In this document: positions 30,700-43,105 of the stretch, piece by piece
How the letters are laid out: every line of letters begins with the position of its first letter
Position numbering within the stretch: the first letter of the stretch is position 1
Origin: Chondrus crispus
Taxonomy: Eukaryota; Rhodophyta; Florideophyceae; Gigartinales; Gigartinaceae
Reading direction: 5' to 3'
Assembly (NCBI RefSeq): GCF_000350225.1
Contig: NW_005179237.1
Span: forward strand, 9,961-73,960
DNA length: 64,000 bases
Notes under the pieces: generated by a model
What the model was told of the DNA's origin: nothing
Database searches by the model: none
The model's input: only the letters and a program-made list of their open reading frames with translations
Translations under genes and position numbers: made by a program

Positions 30700-31194
30700 T
30701 GTAGAAGTATGACAATTCCGTTCTCGGACGCTCTACAGTTGCTAGAGTGGCCTAATTTACAGGTACCATACGTTGTGTAGTGAACACGTGCAAGCTGCAG
30801 TGACCGCACACGTGTTCTAGTTTACAGGTCCGTGTACACGTGGTGCCAGGGGCACAGTGACACACGTGTACACGGGAAGTGTCTCTTACAGTAGTTATGA
30901 TAGCTACTGTACAGTAGTCGTACAGTAGCTTGAGACCCGAGGGAGGCAGACGTACTAGAGAGGAACTGCCTCCCTCCCGGAGAATAAACCAGCGACCCCA
31001 TCCCCTCTGAGCTAGCCCCCAACTTCCTAATTAGGACTCACCTCCTGTCTTCAGGGGTAGCATCTCCCTTCGTCCGTTTCGGTCTCGCACAAGCCACCCT
31101 CCTAGTGAGGTTGCTGGCGTTGTAATTTACCGCTACCGTGGACACCCCCTCCGTGACGGATTAACACCGAACCGGAAGGATCCATATTATTACA
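30700..31194 (+). repeat. 3' LTR of element 5
   Basis: 495 bp, identical to the 5' LTR except for one base in the cacggg(a/g)agtgtc region. Followed by the target duplication ACAAG. Confidence 0.93.
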
Positions 31195-31199
31195 ACAAG

Positions 31200-31555
31200 C
31201 ACGGACTTGTCCACGACCTACCGCCTAGGTCCGTCTTCCAGCTTAACTAACGAGCGCGATCCGCCTTCGCGCGCGTTAACCGGGACAAAGTGGGTAGGGG
31301 ACAGCCGCGTACGCGAGCGAGCCTCGATCCGCCTCCGCCCGTCAGCGCTGGTACGTTACCCAGCGCTGCTCCGGGGCGTCGAGGCGTAGATCGGCCCGCG
31401 CGTACGCTCGTCCCCGACCGTCCCGCTCTACCACGCTACCAGGGCCCGCTTCCCTGTCCCGTTAGCTGTGTGTTCTCCCTGTCTTCTCACCCCTCGTACG
31501 GGGTCTACGTCGAGCTAAGTATACACCCCTCTCCGTTGGGGGGTGTTATACTACA
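31200..31555 (+). repeat. 5' LTR of gypsy-4, second part
   Basis: Continues the LTR after the nested element and matches 43401-43756. The last 37 bp can fold as a stem, gtatacacccc against ggggtgttatac. The primer site tggtctcccgacc starts at 31557. Confidence 0.92.
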
Positions 31556-31634
31556 GTGGTCTCCCGACCTAGAAGACCCCGGAGTACGTTCTCCGAGAAG
31601 ACCTCTTAGGCCCTCGGCGTCCGAACGCGTTGAG

Positions 31635-34205
31635 ATGAGCCAGGAGTACGAGCCCTCGATCCGCTCCGAAGCGGCGGATCCGAGTCCGGACGCTGTGCGA
31701 TCCCCATCCGCCCCGTCGGGCGACGGCGACGCAGGTCCTCGTGACCGCGAACCGTCGCTCGGATCCTCCAAGGAAAGAGCGGCGGCGATGTTCGAACGCA
31801 TAGCCGAATACATCGAGGAAGTCCGTACTTCCCTTCGGATCGATATATCGGACCATGTATACACTCGATGTATGGCCGAACTCCGCTCCCTGCGTGAAGG
31901 GAGGTTCGATAGAGTGACGCAGTCCTTAGAGAATCTCCTAGCACTGATCGACGAGTTACACTCGCGAATAGTGCTCGTCGAAGACTCGCGTCTCGTATCG
32001 CCCGGACCGTCCGGGCAAGGTCGTCCCGAAGGGCCGACCGGTACGAGACGACCTGAGGACCGATCCTCCCCGTCCGCGGAACAATTGGGTGCGTTTGCGC
32101 ACCTCTCCGCCGAGCTCAACGCCACGCGTCGGCGTGCTCGTGACATGGAACGGACCATGGCTGCAAGCCTGCCCGGTGCCCCCACGAGAGGGCCCGGTGG
32201 TACCGTACCTCCGAGCGCCGTTGCTCCGGACCGTTGGGGACGGGCTCGTGCCGACACCAGCCGAACCGCGGAAGGCAACCGCCTTCCGACAGGCGCGAAT
32301 TACGCGTCTGAGACCCAATCATTGCCGCCTATCCCCGGAAGTAGGCGGCAGATGGAACGCGTATCGTATCGCGACGACCCTGACCGTGGAGGAGCCGCCC
32401 GCAGATCCGGAGTACCGACGTACTCTGTCGATCCCCGCTGGGGCGGCTACCCGCCGGCGAACTACGCCGAGCATCCAGGTCCGGTAGGCGTCCGTACGCT
32501 ACCCGTAACCCCCTTCGGCACGCTGGGTCCCGCCGAACCCGGACTCGAGCCGGTACATACGATGATCCAAGAGTTCAGCGCCGTCGCTGACTATCGTATG
32601 TACCGGCTGGATAACACCTCGAGGCTCGTTACCTCGGGTGACGCGGGACGGATCGCGAAGTACGTTCAACGCTGCCGTGGGATCCGACCTACGATGAGGA
32701 GCTTTGACGGTACGGAACCGATCCAGCTCCTACCGTTCTTGAAGGATGTCCGAATAACCTTCAACTCGCAACACCTTACCGAAGGTGTTGCGGTACGAGT
32801 CCTCGCGCACTTCCTAGAGCGCGACGCGGAGCGCCTGTATACGAGTTATACAATGCGTGGCCTCCGCGCCGGCCAGCTACACGACGACGTGAGCTGGCCA
32901 GGGCTCGTGAACCAGTTCCTGAAACGCTACCTAACCGACGACGTGTTAGGTGAAGCGTACGACGCTGCCGCGACGGCGCGACAGCAATCTCATGAAACGG
33001 AGAGCACGTTCGCGGACCGGCTCGAAACTGCCGCGTTCCGGTGCACGGCGGTGTTCTCCGAACAGTCTCTCGCGCACTACTTCGTGCGGGGACTGGCACT
33101 GGCGACCCATGCCGCAGTTTCCGAAACCGTACAGCGGCTGCCGAGCCGCCAGAAGACCGATCTTCCAACCATCCACCGTATCGCCACGGCGGAAGGCACG
33201 ACGTACCGCGCTTGGCGCGGTTTACCCTTGCCGGGTACGAAACCGGCAGGGAGGGCTGGCAGGACTACGAAGTCCGCCGCAACAAGTTCGCCCGCCTCGA
33301 CCCTCCACATCGGGGAGGATGAGTGGCAGGCCGACCCTGTTCTCATTACGCCAGGAGCAGGACCCGTTGGGGGACGACCCCCCTCACCGATGTCGACCGG
33401 AACGACATCGAGTTACGCGACCGCGTTCGCGGCCACTCCAAGAGTGGCAAGGGGTACGGATCCCCGGGTCACAGAGCTCGACATCTCGAGTCGAGATGCA
33501 GGAGCCGAAGCCCCTGGCGTACCCCTCCTCACCGATGAGGAGGCGCGTCACGCAGCGACCTTCGCCTCAACGGATGGCAGCGCGTACGTGTGCTGGCTAT
33601 GCCGGACGTACGGACACGCCATGTACGCGTGCCCGTTCCTGTCGCCGGAACAACGGATGTTCACGGCGTACAGGAACTACCGCTACCAGATGGACACACG
33701 CCCCGGCGCGCGTAATCTCCTCCGGCAGTCGGTCGGCGAGGGCCGCCCCCCGCGTCAAGGTTTCCCGAATCGTTCGGGTGGGGGCACACGCTTCGCCCCA
33801 CGCGGAGGCGGGTATCGTCGTAACGAACTCGATCGTCGTGATCGACCGGACTACCGCCCGTCGGACACCAAGTATCCCTGTCAAGGAGAGAGAGGGGACC
33901 GAGACCGTTCTCGGTTACCCCAACAGGTACAAAACGCGATCATGTACCTGCAAGATTGGGTAGAGGACCCGTATCCTCTACCCACGGAGGGGCGCGAAGG
34001 AGACCCGACTCGCCACGTCCCCCATATCTTGAGACGACCGGACGTCGCAGGCCAAGGTCAGGAAGTACCCGAATACTTCGCTGACGTCGCGCGGCCGCAG
34101 TGGGGGAATCGTCCCGAACCATGCGGCCAAGGACCCGAAGAAGACCTGGCCATCGATAGCCAGGAAGGTAGCTCAGATAGCACCGGTAGTTCGAAAAAAG
34201 GGTAA
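31635..34205 (+). CDS. Gag of gypsy-4
   Basis: About 857 residues. The open frame extends back into the LTR, but the first ATG after the primer site is at 31635 (MSQEYEPSIRSEA). It has a helical N-terminal region (IAEYIEEVRTSLRID, FDRVTQSLENLLALIDELHS), a disordered Arg/Pro-rich stretch, a capsid-like core (IQLLPFLKDVRITFNSQHL, VNQFLKRYLTDDVLGEAYD, SLAHYFVRGLALATHAAV), and the zinc knuckle CWLCRTYGHAMYAC (C-x2-C-x4-H-x4-C). An Arg/Gly-rich tail ends it. Forms the element particle and binds its RNA. Confidence 0.88.
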   Translation: MSQEYEPSIRSEAADPSPDAVRSPSAPSGDGDAGPRDREPSLGSSKERAAAMFERIAEYIEEVRTSLRIDISDHVYTRCMAELRSLREGRFDRVTQSLENLLALIDELHSRIVLVEDSRLVSPGPSGQGRPEGPTGTRRPEDRSSPSAEQLGAFAHLSAELNATRRRARDMERTMAASLPGAPTRGPGGTVPPSAVAPDRWGRARADTSRTAEGNRLPTGANYASETQSLPPIPGSRRQMERVSYRDDPDRGGAARRSGVPTYSVDPRWGGYPPANYAEHPGPVGVRTLPVTPFGTLGPAEPGLEPVHTMIQEFSAVADYRMYRLDNTSRLVTSGDAGRIAKYVQRCRGIRPTMRSFDGTEPIQLLPFLKDVRITFNSQHLTEGVAVRVLAHFLERDAERLYTSYTMRGLRAGQLHDDVSWPGLVNQFLKRYLTDDVLGEAYDAAATARQQSHETESTFADRLETAAFRCTAVFSEQSLAHYFVRGLALATHAAVSETVQRLPSRQKTDLPTIHRIATAEGTTYRAWRGLPLPGTKPAGRAGRTTKSAATSSPASTLHIGEDEWQADPVLITPGAGPVGGRPPSPMSTGTTSSYATAFAATPRVARGTDPRVTELDISSRDAGAEAPGVPLLTDEEARHAATFASTDGSAYVCWLCRTYGHAMYACPFLSPEQRMFTAYRNYRYQMDTRPGARNLLRQSVGEGRPPRQGFPNRSGGGTRFAPRGGGYRRNELDRRDRPDYRPSDTKYPCQGERGDRDRSRLPQQVQNAIMYLQDWVEDPYPLPTEGREGDPTRHVPHILRRPDVAGQGQEVPEYFADVARPQWGNRPEPCGQGPEEDLAIDSQEGSSDSTGSSKKG

Positions 34206-34351
34206 AGACGGTTACGTACACGCGGTCGCGTGAGCCGTCTTATCCCTGCGAACTAGACCGGACCCCGCGTGCTCGCCAAGGACACGGGGGGTATTGTCCG
34301 ATAATACATCCCCCGCTTCCAGGAGCGAGCACGGGAACTCCTGCGGCGCCA

Positions 34352-37300
34352 ATGCAGGAGATCGGGAGCGTCGAGGCCTCCGTAAGTCCGACGCGGAAGG
34401 AGAACACCACCGGGACACCGGCAGCCCCGGTAATGCTGAGCGAACGCGATGGAAGTAATGCAGACCGGAAGGAGCACGTCGATCTCCTAGCTTCCGTGAG
34501 CCAGGGCCCACCGACGAATGGTCCTCCGCGTACGGACCCGAGCACTCGAGGGGACGTCACCGAGCCGCGGACGCCCCAAGAAACGCGTAGAAGGAAGCGC
34601 AAGAGGGGTCAACACCGAAAGCGAAAGCCCCGACGGAATGACCTCACCGATAAGGTCGCGCCTAAGATAGTCGATGGCCTCGTGTGCCTCATGACGTCAA
34701 AAATATATAACGTCTTGGGCTCCGTGGCCACCGGAGGCAACGCGTTCAAGCCCCACACGATCGCCGTCAATACGTGTTCTGGGTACAACTTGGTGAGGAA
34801 GGCCGACCTTCCTCCCGACTGGACCCGCTACGTGATACGGGACGCGCCATTACCCCGACTGGCTGGCGCGAACAGTAACCCGCTCCGACTTACGGCCGTC
34901 GTCCATCTCGTTGTCAGGTTGCGGAACACGACGTTCCGCATACCTTTCGTAGTGGCCGAACAGCTCGCTGTTCCCGTCCTACTTGGGACCGCGTTCATCG
35001 ATGCCCACGTACGCAGCATAGATATCGATGGCCAGAAGCTCGAACTTCGCCACGGTGGCTCCGTAGCCATCGTCGACGGGAAGGGGGAGCCGGCTCCCCC
35101 TACCAGGCGACGCGGACGCAACACGAGCCGGCCGGATGTACGCGAGGAGGCCCCGCAGGCGATCCGAATCGCCCGCTGGGTTACCATCCCCGCGATGTCA
35201 CAAGCCCGAGTGCGTGTGACAACCGCGGGGACGGGCCTCGTGTTCCTGGAGCCCAAGCCCTCACTCCAACACCGACATGGAGTGAGGTTGACGAATGGCG
35301 TCGCAGAGGTTCTGCCGAATCAGACCTTCGATGTCATCGTCGCGAACTTCTCGCGACGGGAGAGGCGGCTTCCGAAGCACACCGTCGTGAGATACGCGAA
35401 GCGCAACCCCCTCGCGATCCTCACGCCCGAACGGAGGGTCGCCGAGGGGATCGCGCACGCGCTACACCTGACCAACTTGACCGATCAAGTCAGAGGAGTG
35501 GGAGTTGGCCGATCCAACTCCGACGACCAGACCACCGCGGGTGACGGAGAGGTTGACACGGACGAACGGTCACCTTTATACCACCCGACGGCGGGGGGTA
35601 CTGTACCCCCACAGAATAAGGATCCCGAAAATCCACCGATGGATTGGGAAAAAGAAGTCGACTTGTCATACATCGAGGATGACAAGCTCCGTGGCCACGT
35701 ACTCGAGATGCTCCGTAGGCACTCGAGTCTGTAGAGCGGTGCGCTCGGAACGATCCGAGCAACGGGGCACCGCATTGCCCTCGAACCGGGTACGAAGCCG
35801 ATACGCTCGATGCCCTACCGTAAGGGGCCCGCGATGCGCGAAATGGTCGCGAAGGAGGTCAACAAGATGTTGAACGCAGGGGTTATCGAACCCGCGAGCA
35901 CCGAGTGGGCTTCCCCGGTGGTGCTCGTACCGAAGAAAGACGGCTCTCTTCGGTTCTGCGTAGACTATCGGCGTCTCAACGCGAAGACTGCAGCGGATTC
36001 GTATCCGCTGCCGGGTATGGACGATTGCATCGACTCCTTAGGAGATGCAGCCGTGTTTACGACGTTGGACTGCAATTCCGGTTATTGGCAGATCCCGGTC
36101 GCTCCGGAGGACCGGGATAAGACAACCTTTACGACGCACATGGGCACGTTCCGCCACCTGCGAATGCCATTCGGACTAAAAGGGGCACCGGCCACCTTCC
36201 AACGCGCCCTGGATATTATTCTCTCACGCGTTCGCTGGCAAATATGCCTCGTCTATCTCGATGACGTTATAGTGTTCTCGCGTACGCACGCGGAACATGC
36301 GAAGCATCTCAACACTGTCTTGAGCTTGCTTGGGAGGGCCGGAATCTCCCTCAAGCTCAAGAAGTGTAGCTTCTTTCAGCCGAAGGTACACTAGCTGGGG
36401 CACGTCATTTCCCCAGGTAAGTTAAGCGTGGCGGACGCGGCGGCCGATGCCTTCAAGACGTTCACGTTCCCGAGGACACTTACGCAAGTGCGCTCGTTCC
36501 TCGGGGCGTGCAACGTATACCGCCGATTCGTTAAGGGGTTCGCGAAGATAGCGCGTCCTCTGACCGACATGACGCGCAAGGATGCGGATCCTGACTTCTA
36601 CAACCCCACGGAGGCCCAACTGAACGCGTTCGAGAACCTCAAGAGGTGTATGATCGCTCCGCCGATCCTCGCGCTACCGCGGTACGGCCGTCCGTACATG
36701 ATCGACACGGACGCGAGTACCTACCAGCTTGGCTGCACGCTGCTCCAGGAGCACGACCAGCCAAACGATTGGCGCCCCGTAGGCTATTGGTCCTACTCGC
36801 TGAGCGACAGCGAGCGCAACTACAGCGCCACGGAACGCGAGTGCTTCGCCGTAGTGTGGGCTGTCCGCACACTACGGCCGTGCGTAGAAGGCACAAAGTT
36901 CACCGTCCGAACGGATCACGACGCCTTGAGGTGGCTCATGTCCCTCACAGAGAGTTCCGGAAGACTCACCCGGTGGCGAATACGTCTGGCTGAATACGAT
37001 TTCACCATTCAGTACCGTCCCGGACGCGTGCATCAGGTGCCCGATGCCCTGTCACGACTCGTGTCGCCGAAGGTCACCGATGACCCTCGCTCCACCGTCG
37101 AGGTGGATGACGACATCCCCACTTTCGACGGGGGCACGACAGTTCGAGACGTATCGAACGAGCTCGCGGACCACGCTTGTACCGCGAGCTGTGATCATCA
37201 GGCCGTCCATGTCTTCGTAACGACACGGAACCAAGCCGAAGCCCGAACAAGGTCGCGCGTACAGACGCGCGACGAACCGCGAGGTGACGACGAAGCCCCC

Positions 37301-38926
37301 GCTCTCCAAGGATCCAATTCGTTTTGGGAGGAAAACGACGAGTTCGACGCCGCCGACATCCAGCGCCCCGAAGACCCCGAGGCTGGCGCGCTCGACTCCC
37401 CGGTCGCCCCACCGCAGGACGACCTTCCGTCCCCTCTTACGATAGACGACATAGCCGAGGAGCAACGCGTGGATGACTTCTGCCAAACCGTTTTGGCACG
37501 ACAGTCAGAGTCCCGAGACTCCGCGTTCTTCGAGGACCACCAAGGGGTGCTCAAACGGAGACACCCCTTTCATCCTGATATCGTCCAGGTGGTGGTACCT
37601 CGGACGCTCCGCGCTAGGCTCCTCCGCCTGTGCCACAACCCGGCCATCGCGGGACACCCGGGCCAAAATCGAATGTACTTCGCCCTTCGACGCGAGTACT
37701 ACTGGCCCCATCTCGCTGCAGATGTCGCTGCCACGGTGCGAGGGTGTCGGACTTGCCCGATGAACCGGGTCAAGTTGCGGAAACACCTCAACCGTTTGAA
37801 GTTGTTCCCCGCCAAGCGGCCACTCGAGAGCCTCGCGATCGACATCTTGGGTCCGCTCCCGAAGACGAAGGCAGGGAAACGTTTCCTCCTAGTTATCACA
37901 GACCGCTTCACTAAGTTAACGCAAGTTGTCGCGCTTCGAACAGTGACCGCGTACACTGTCGCGACAGAATTCTGCGACGCGTGGGTCTTCAAATACGGCG
38001 TTCCGCGTTCGCTGTTGTCGGACAACGGTCCTCAATTTAACGCGAAGTTCTTCCACAGCGTGTGTCGCGTACTGGGGATAACTAACTTATATACGTCCGC
38101 GTATCATCCCCAGACGAATGGACAGGTTGAACGTTACAACCGGACTATTGCGTCGATGCTTCGGAACTACGTTAACGAGCATCAGGATGATTGGGACGTG
38201 TACGTGGGACCGCTTACGTACGCGTACAATTCCCACGTACACCGAACCACGCGTACTACACCTTTTGAGCTCGTGCTCAGCAGACCCCCGCCGGAGTTCT
38301 CTCTTCGAGGAGCTGACGGGGACGCGCCCCCTCCGGACAGGGGAACTCAACGCGCAGAGTTTCTCAAGACCTTGGACGAGACCATCCAAAAAGCTTACGA
38401 AAGCTTGCATCGTACGCAAGCCCGCTACAAACGCGACTTCGATAAACGCGTACGAAGAATTAACTCGCGACTCAAGCCGGGGGACTACGTGTACCTCAAC
38501 CCCACCGATGGGGCGAAGACGTTGAACAAGCTCGCGTCACCTGCCGTTGGACCATACCGCGTACTGGCCAACGACAAACGAACCATCACGATCGACCGTG
38601 ATGGGGTGACGGAGCGCGTCTCAGCAGACCGCTGCGTGTACGCGCCCTCTCCGACGGACGCGCCACGAGCAAGTGCAACAACCCCAGGTGACCTTGCCGA
38701 CAAGGTCACCAAGGGCACGCAGTACGCCGTCGAGCGTCTGCTCAGGCATCGCGTGGTAGAGGACGGAACTACGGAGTTCCTCATCAAGTGGGCTGACTAC
38801 GACCAACCCACATGGACTGCACGAACACATGTCCCCGAGGAGCTAGTTTCGCGATACGCGCAGCGACTTAGAACGCGTACAAGAAGAGACCTCTCCTCCG
38901 AAGTGAACGCGGTCGTTCACTCTTGA
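34352..38926 (+). other. Pol region of gypsy-4: protease region, RT, RNase H, integrase, chromodomain
   Basis: Domains in order: a retropepsin-like region near 34680-35080 (PHTIAVNTCSGYNLVRKADL, VPVLLGTAFIDAHV); RT near 35850-36400 (EWASPVVLVPKKDGSLRFCV, FTTLDCNSGYWQIPV, CLVYLDDVIVFS); RNase H near 36690-37070 (DTDASTYQLGCTLLQE); integrase with HHCC zinc region (HNPAIAGHPGQNRM, CRTCPMNR) and core (LAIDILGPLPK, LLSDNGPQFN, YHPQTNGQVERYNR); a GPY-type segment (ASPAVGPYRVLAND); and a C-terminal chromodomain (VERLLRHRVVEDG, FLIKWADYDQPTWT) near 38720-38850. RT before integrase plus chromodomain places it among Ty3/gypsy chromoviruses. About two breaks are present. Confidence 0.93.
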
Positions 38927-38929
38927 GGA

Positions 38930-41900
38930 GGGGGCCCCCAACCGTTTCGTCTCCGCGTAATTAACACGTCGCGGTTAGGAACAGATGCCGCGGGCGGACG
39001 GACAAATGCACCCGACCGAGGGTGGCAAACGAAAGCGCGAGACGCCAAAACGTATTGACCGTCAAGCTCATCGAAAACGACCGACATCATCGACAAAGCG
39101 CGAAAATCGAAGACAGTACGGACTGTACAACGAAAATGGCACGCCCTGGAACATCGAGTACAGGAAGGGAGGATATTATCTCCGAAGAAACGCGAACGCG
39201 TCACGATAACACCGGCCGATAGGGTGCTCGAATCGGAAAGCAAGAATGACGCCAAGACATATGGACAGTCCAAGCTTACTACGCGACACACCAATACCAA
39301 GCGGCACGAACGGCGGGCAACGCAATGTGTCGCGTAGTCACCAACGAGAGGCAGAAGGGCGACGCCACCCTCCTCGCCAGGAAATGACGCGAGCGGTCGC
39401 CACGAGCTCCACACGTAGGGAGACTCATGATCCCGCGACCGCGCACGACCTAAGAGGTACCGATGGGAAAAGGGCGGGCCTACAAGAACTAAAAAGCCGC
39501 GCGGGTCGCCCAAACCCCAAGTCAATCCGTTACCACGTACCCAAAATAATTTGGGGGAACGGACCAAAAATAGGTGAAAAATAAGGTCCAAATGACACTG
39601 TATGCCAAGCCACCGCCGCCGAGGGCCTGGCAGCAAACCGCCGCCACCCCCGGAAATAATCAAAAAATGGGGTGACGTACAGTGGAGCAAGGCGCACGTG
39701 CGCATACGACCGACTGGACAAATGTCGTCAGGGGCGACGCGCATTCGGACAGCGGAGAGCAGCGTGCGCAGCGCGTTGCCCTTCGATGGGGCAAGAACCA
39801 CTCTGCAAAGAGAGGGGATAGGAGCGGATTCACCGACCTCTCTGCCACCGCGCCGACACGCCGACGCGGACCCACGCGAGCCGCACGAAGCGAACTACGA
39901 CGAAGCTCCCTCGACTAGCAGCGCTCCCTCGTCCACGCAAAGGATGCGCAAGCAAAGCCATCGCTGGCGCAGTCACATCTCCGCAGCGCGACCCGACCAC
40001 CCGTAAGTGTACAACTTCCCTCCCGCAGCCACGAAGGTCAACTCTGCGGCAAGCAACAGGTGTACGTATCACCATAAGCGACAGTAATGCGCCTCCCCGA
40101 GTGGACGAGGGCGAGGCCGCGCAAGGCGCGCAGATAGATTCGACTACATGGGCCGCGAAACGACGCCTCACCAAGACCAAGGCACCGCAGAGGCGCTCGA
40201 GACGGTCGCACGCCCGACCAGCATCGGTCGTGACGCGGGCGCGGCCCTGCCGCTCACTCTTCCCAGTTAGGACCCGGCCGACGGCGAAGAAGAGACGAAG
40301 TTCCGAACGACTTATGATCTCACCCCTCGATTATCGAGAGCTGCGCGCACGGCTCGAATTATCCGCGAAGTACCATGCAGAAGGCTGGCTCGACTCCGTC
40401 CCCCTTCCGTCATTACGCGTCGTCGCCGCCGGTATGCTCCGCAACCACCACTGCGCGCACGCGTCAAGAGCACCAAATCGAAGCCGTCGTCAAGGGGGTC
40501 GACTCGGGGTCACGTAACCTCGCCCTAGTCGCGTCGCGCGGTACCGACCGGCGTGCGAGCCGTCTTGCGTCACGCGACGGTGGGGGGTCGCTCTCGACCA
40601 GCGGCCAGTTTCAAGCCCGATACGCACGGAGAAACTTTAAGCGGTCGCACGCGGTCACCGGCGGACCGGCGACCCATGGCACGCGTCTCTTTACGCTTCA
40701 ACGCGCCATTGCCTTTCGAGGGCGCTTCATGAAGCATATTACAAGGAAGACTCCGCAAATCGTTCCGCCCCTCAGGAGGCGTCAAGAACGTGCAAACGAA
40801 CCCATCGTCGGGACCCTCACTTCTTTGTCGCGCACCCTCGTTGCGCGTACACGTAAGCGTACACTATTCTACTCGTAGCCTCGATAGGCGGGACCCTGCG
40901 ACACATATTAGGCGAACGCACCGTCTTAGCGGCAACCACGCGCCTCCTCGGTCGCAGACGGACGAAGTCTGCGTAGAAGGGGGAGGTTAAGTAGTGCTCG
41001 AAGGACGACCACTCGCGGCCCACGGTCAGCGGCGAACCGACACCCCGGGACCCCTCTGGAGGGGAGAGAGGCCGACTGCGGTCGTGACCGTGGAAAACGT
41101 GTAGCGTGATGGGGGCTCTGGACGTCGACCCGTTACCCCTTACCCACCTTACCGGAAGGGATGGGATGAAGGAGGCCGTCGACGCACTACCTCCCGCGCC
41201 AGACGGTTGACACCCCTGGCACAGGAGTAAGTCAATCTAACATGCCAGTGGTCCATGAGCAGCCGCAGCCGGACGCCGTACGTCTCAGCGGGCGGCGCAA
41301 GCCCCCATACCTCTCTTTTTCTCGACATCTTCCTCGTGGACGAAAAACACCGCAACTCCAATCAAGGAAGCATCCGAAAGCGTCCCCACACCGCCTGCAA
41401 GTAGACCCTAGCACTGGCGGCAGAGCACGAACACGTACTTGAGCAGCACAAAAACAAGGGCGGTAGAGCGCCCGTCGCACGCGATAAGAGAAGGGGGAAA
41501 AGTGGGCGAGCACGACGACGAAGGAGAGCGTGAGGACAGAACCCTCGGAAAGATGCAGGAAAAGTGTGTGTGTATGCTAAGGGAATTGAGTGTGACTACT
41601 GGAGGCTGTATTATGATGGGTCAGCTCTCATCGGCCTCAACGGCGAAATTCGTAAGCATACCCTGCGGTACATTGTGGAAAGCAAGTCCCCGGCGCCGCC
41701 CGATGATGACAACGGTGAGCATGGTCGTGGACCATAATGCCCTTCTAGAGGCGCTGGGTTCAGAGATGGGAGATAGTGGCAAGGGTGTGCGTCGAAAACA
41801 GAAGACCAACTGCCATCTCATGGAATCGTCCAATCTTACAGTTATTCTAGAACCTTTGGAGGTTGACCGCAGAAGTACAAGTGCCCATGGATATTTACGA

Positions 41901-43105
41901 ACAACAACGCACCTTTCGTGGAACCGATTAATCTGTCTGCGTACGCAAGTACTGAGATGTCTCGGAATGCTGACGGCCATCGCGCAGTGCCTTAACCGCG
42001 AGCGGAGGGGACACACCCCTGGACAGACCGGAGGCGGTTGGGCGGCGACATAACTCCATAGGACACCGGTTTCGTACAGGCGATCGTGGTCCCAGAAAGC
42101 GGAACGCGAAGCGCCGTCCCCGACCCACCTCTGAGTCGGCCAACGAACCGACTCGCATCGCGAATTATATTAAGCGACAACCTCTGTGACTCGGAACCAG
42201 CGCCTCTATGCTTAGAGGAGGGCTTGGAAGTGTTGGAGCGGCATTTAGTGAACCTAACTACGGCTCAGCAGAGGAGAGGTCGTGACCCAGGGCTGTACCA
42301 CATCAACGCCTCTACAGTCGCCCAGAGAGTAATCGCTGCTGCACCAAGCGCCGCGGAGAAGGACGCCCTTCGCGAGACGCCAGCACGCGAGGTGTTGTAC
42401 GGACTAAATCGGAAGGAGCATCGCTTCTCAAATGCAATCTCCCCGTACAACGTAGAAAATAAGTAAGAAGAGGAGAAGGACTGATCGAGACTCCTACCCA
42501 AGTGAGGCCGGACACTCGCACGCGTGGCACACTCCGCCAGGCGCAGCTGCACGGGCAGTACGGACGTAATACAACAGGACGACACCCATCGCTGTCCGGT
42601 TGGACACCTGCTGTCGCGAGGATCGGGGGGGGTACTTCAAGGCTGAAATCTTCAAGCTGTGGACCACCATGGAGAGGATCTGCTAGCGGAGATGCAGATA
42701 TCACCTCGCTACAAAGGAGACAGCCCGAAGCGGTGGCAGGACTGCAAGGGACGGCGTCGTGACGAGGGCGCACTCTGAGGATTTGGGGGTTCGATAACCC
42801 CTCGATCATACGCGCAAGAAAAGGGGACAGGCCAGCACACGCATAGACGAACGTCGTGGGAGAGAGGGCAGCGAAGGATGACGCCCGCGCAGAGACGCGG
42901 GGAAAGGGGAAGGTGAATCGAAGGGTCACGCGTAAGGGGGAGGACCGAGGCGCGGACGGAGGTGTGTCGATCGGGGAGCGACGCAGAGGAACACATCGGC
43001 TAGCGAGGAGATAAGACCAAGACACGGGAAGGGATCAGATCAGACATGGTTTCTTCCGCACTCCTCAAGGGTGAACGCGGACGTTCACTCTTGAAAAGGG
43101 GGCCG
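38930..43105 (+). other. Long 3' region of gypsy-4 between pol and 3' LTR
   Basis: Bracketed by two copies of a 44-bp block holding the pol end, a GTGAACG/CGTTCAC hairpin and a purine tract (about 38896-38939 and 43060-43105). No retroviral domain was recognised in it. Plus-strand frames of note are 41439-42053, where a neighbouring frame reads ECDYWRLYYDGSALIGLNGE, and 42086-42466 (126 aa, ending RFSNAISPYNVENK). Composition around 41570-42000 is less GC-rich than its surroundings. It could be captured sequence or a remnant of an older element. Long antisense frames look like compositional shadows. Confidence 0.6.

Larger units (their letters stand above)
24578..31194 (+). mobile_element. 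Element 5: gag-only (non-autonomous) LTR retrotransposon inside the gypsy-4 LTR
   Basis: Two 495-bp LTRs (24578-25072, 30700-31194) differ at one position. The target duplication ACAAG flanks it (24573-24577 and 31195-31199). The primer site tggtctcccgacctag after the LTR is the same as that of gypsy-4. The only long coding frame is a gag (25125-27698) and about 3 kb before the 3' LTR show no protease, RT or integrase. It resembles the terminal-repeat-with-GAG class, which depends on an autonomous partner; the shared primer site and related gag suggest a gypsy-4-like partner. It is the youngest insertion here. Confidence 0.9.

Noticed and set aside
31505-32278. 257-codon minus-strand frame over gypsy-4 Gag
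   Set aside because: Exact antisense of the Gag coding region with matching third-position bias.
38917-39801. 294-codon minus-strand frame in the gypsy-4 3' region
   Set aside because: No recognisable domain, composition of an antisense shadow and low-complexity stretches.
42312-43025. 237-codon minus-strand frame in the gypsy-4 3' region
   Set aside because: Ser/Pro/Leu/Arg-rich without domain; overlaps a plus-strand frame; treated as chance.
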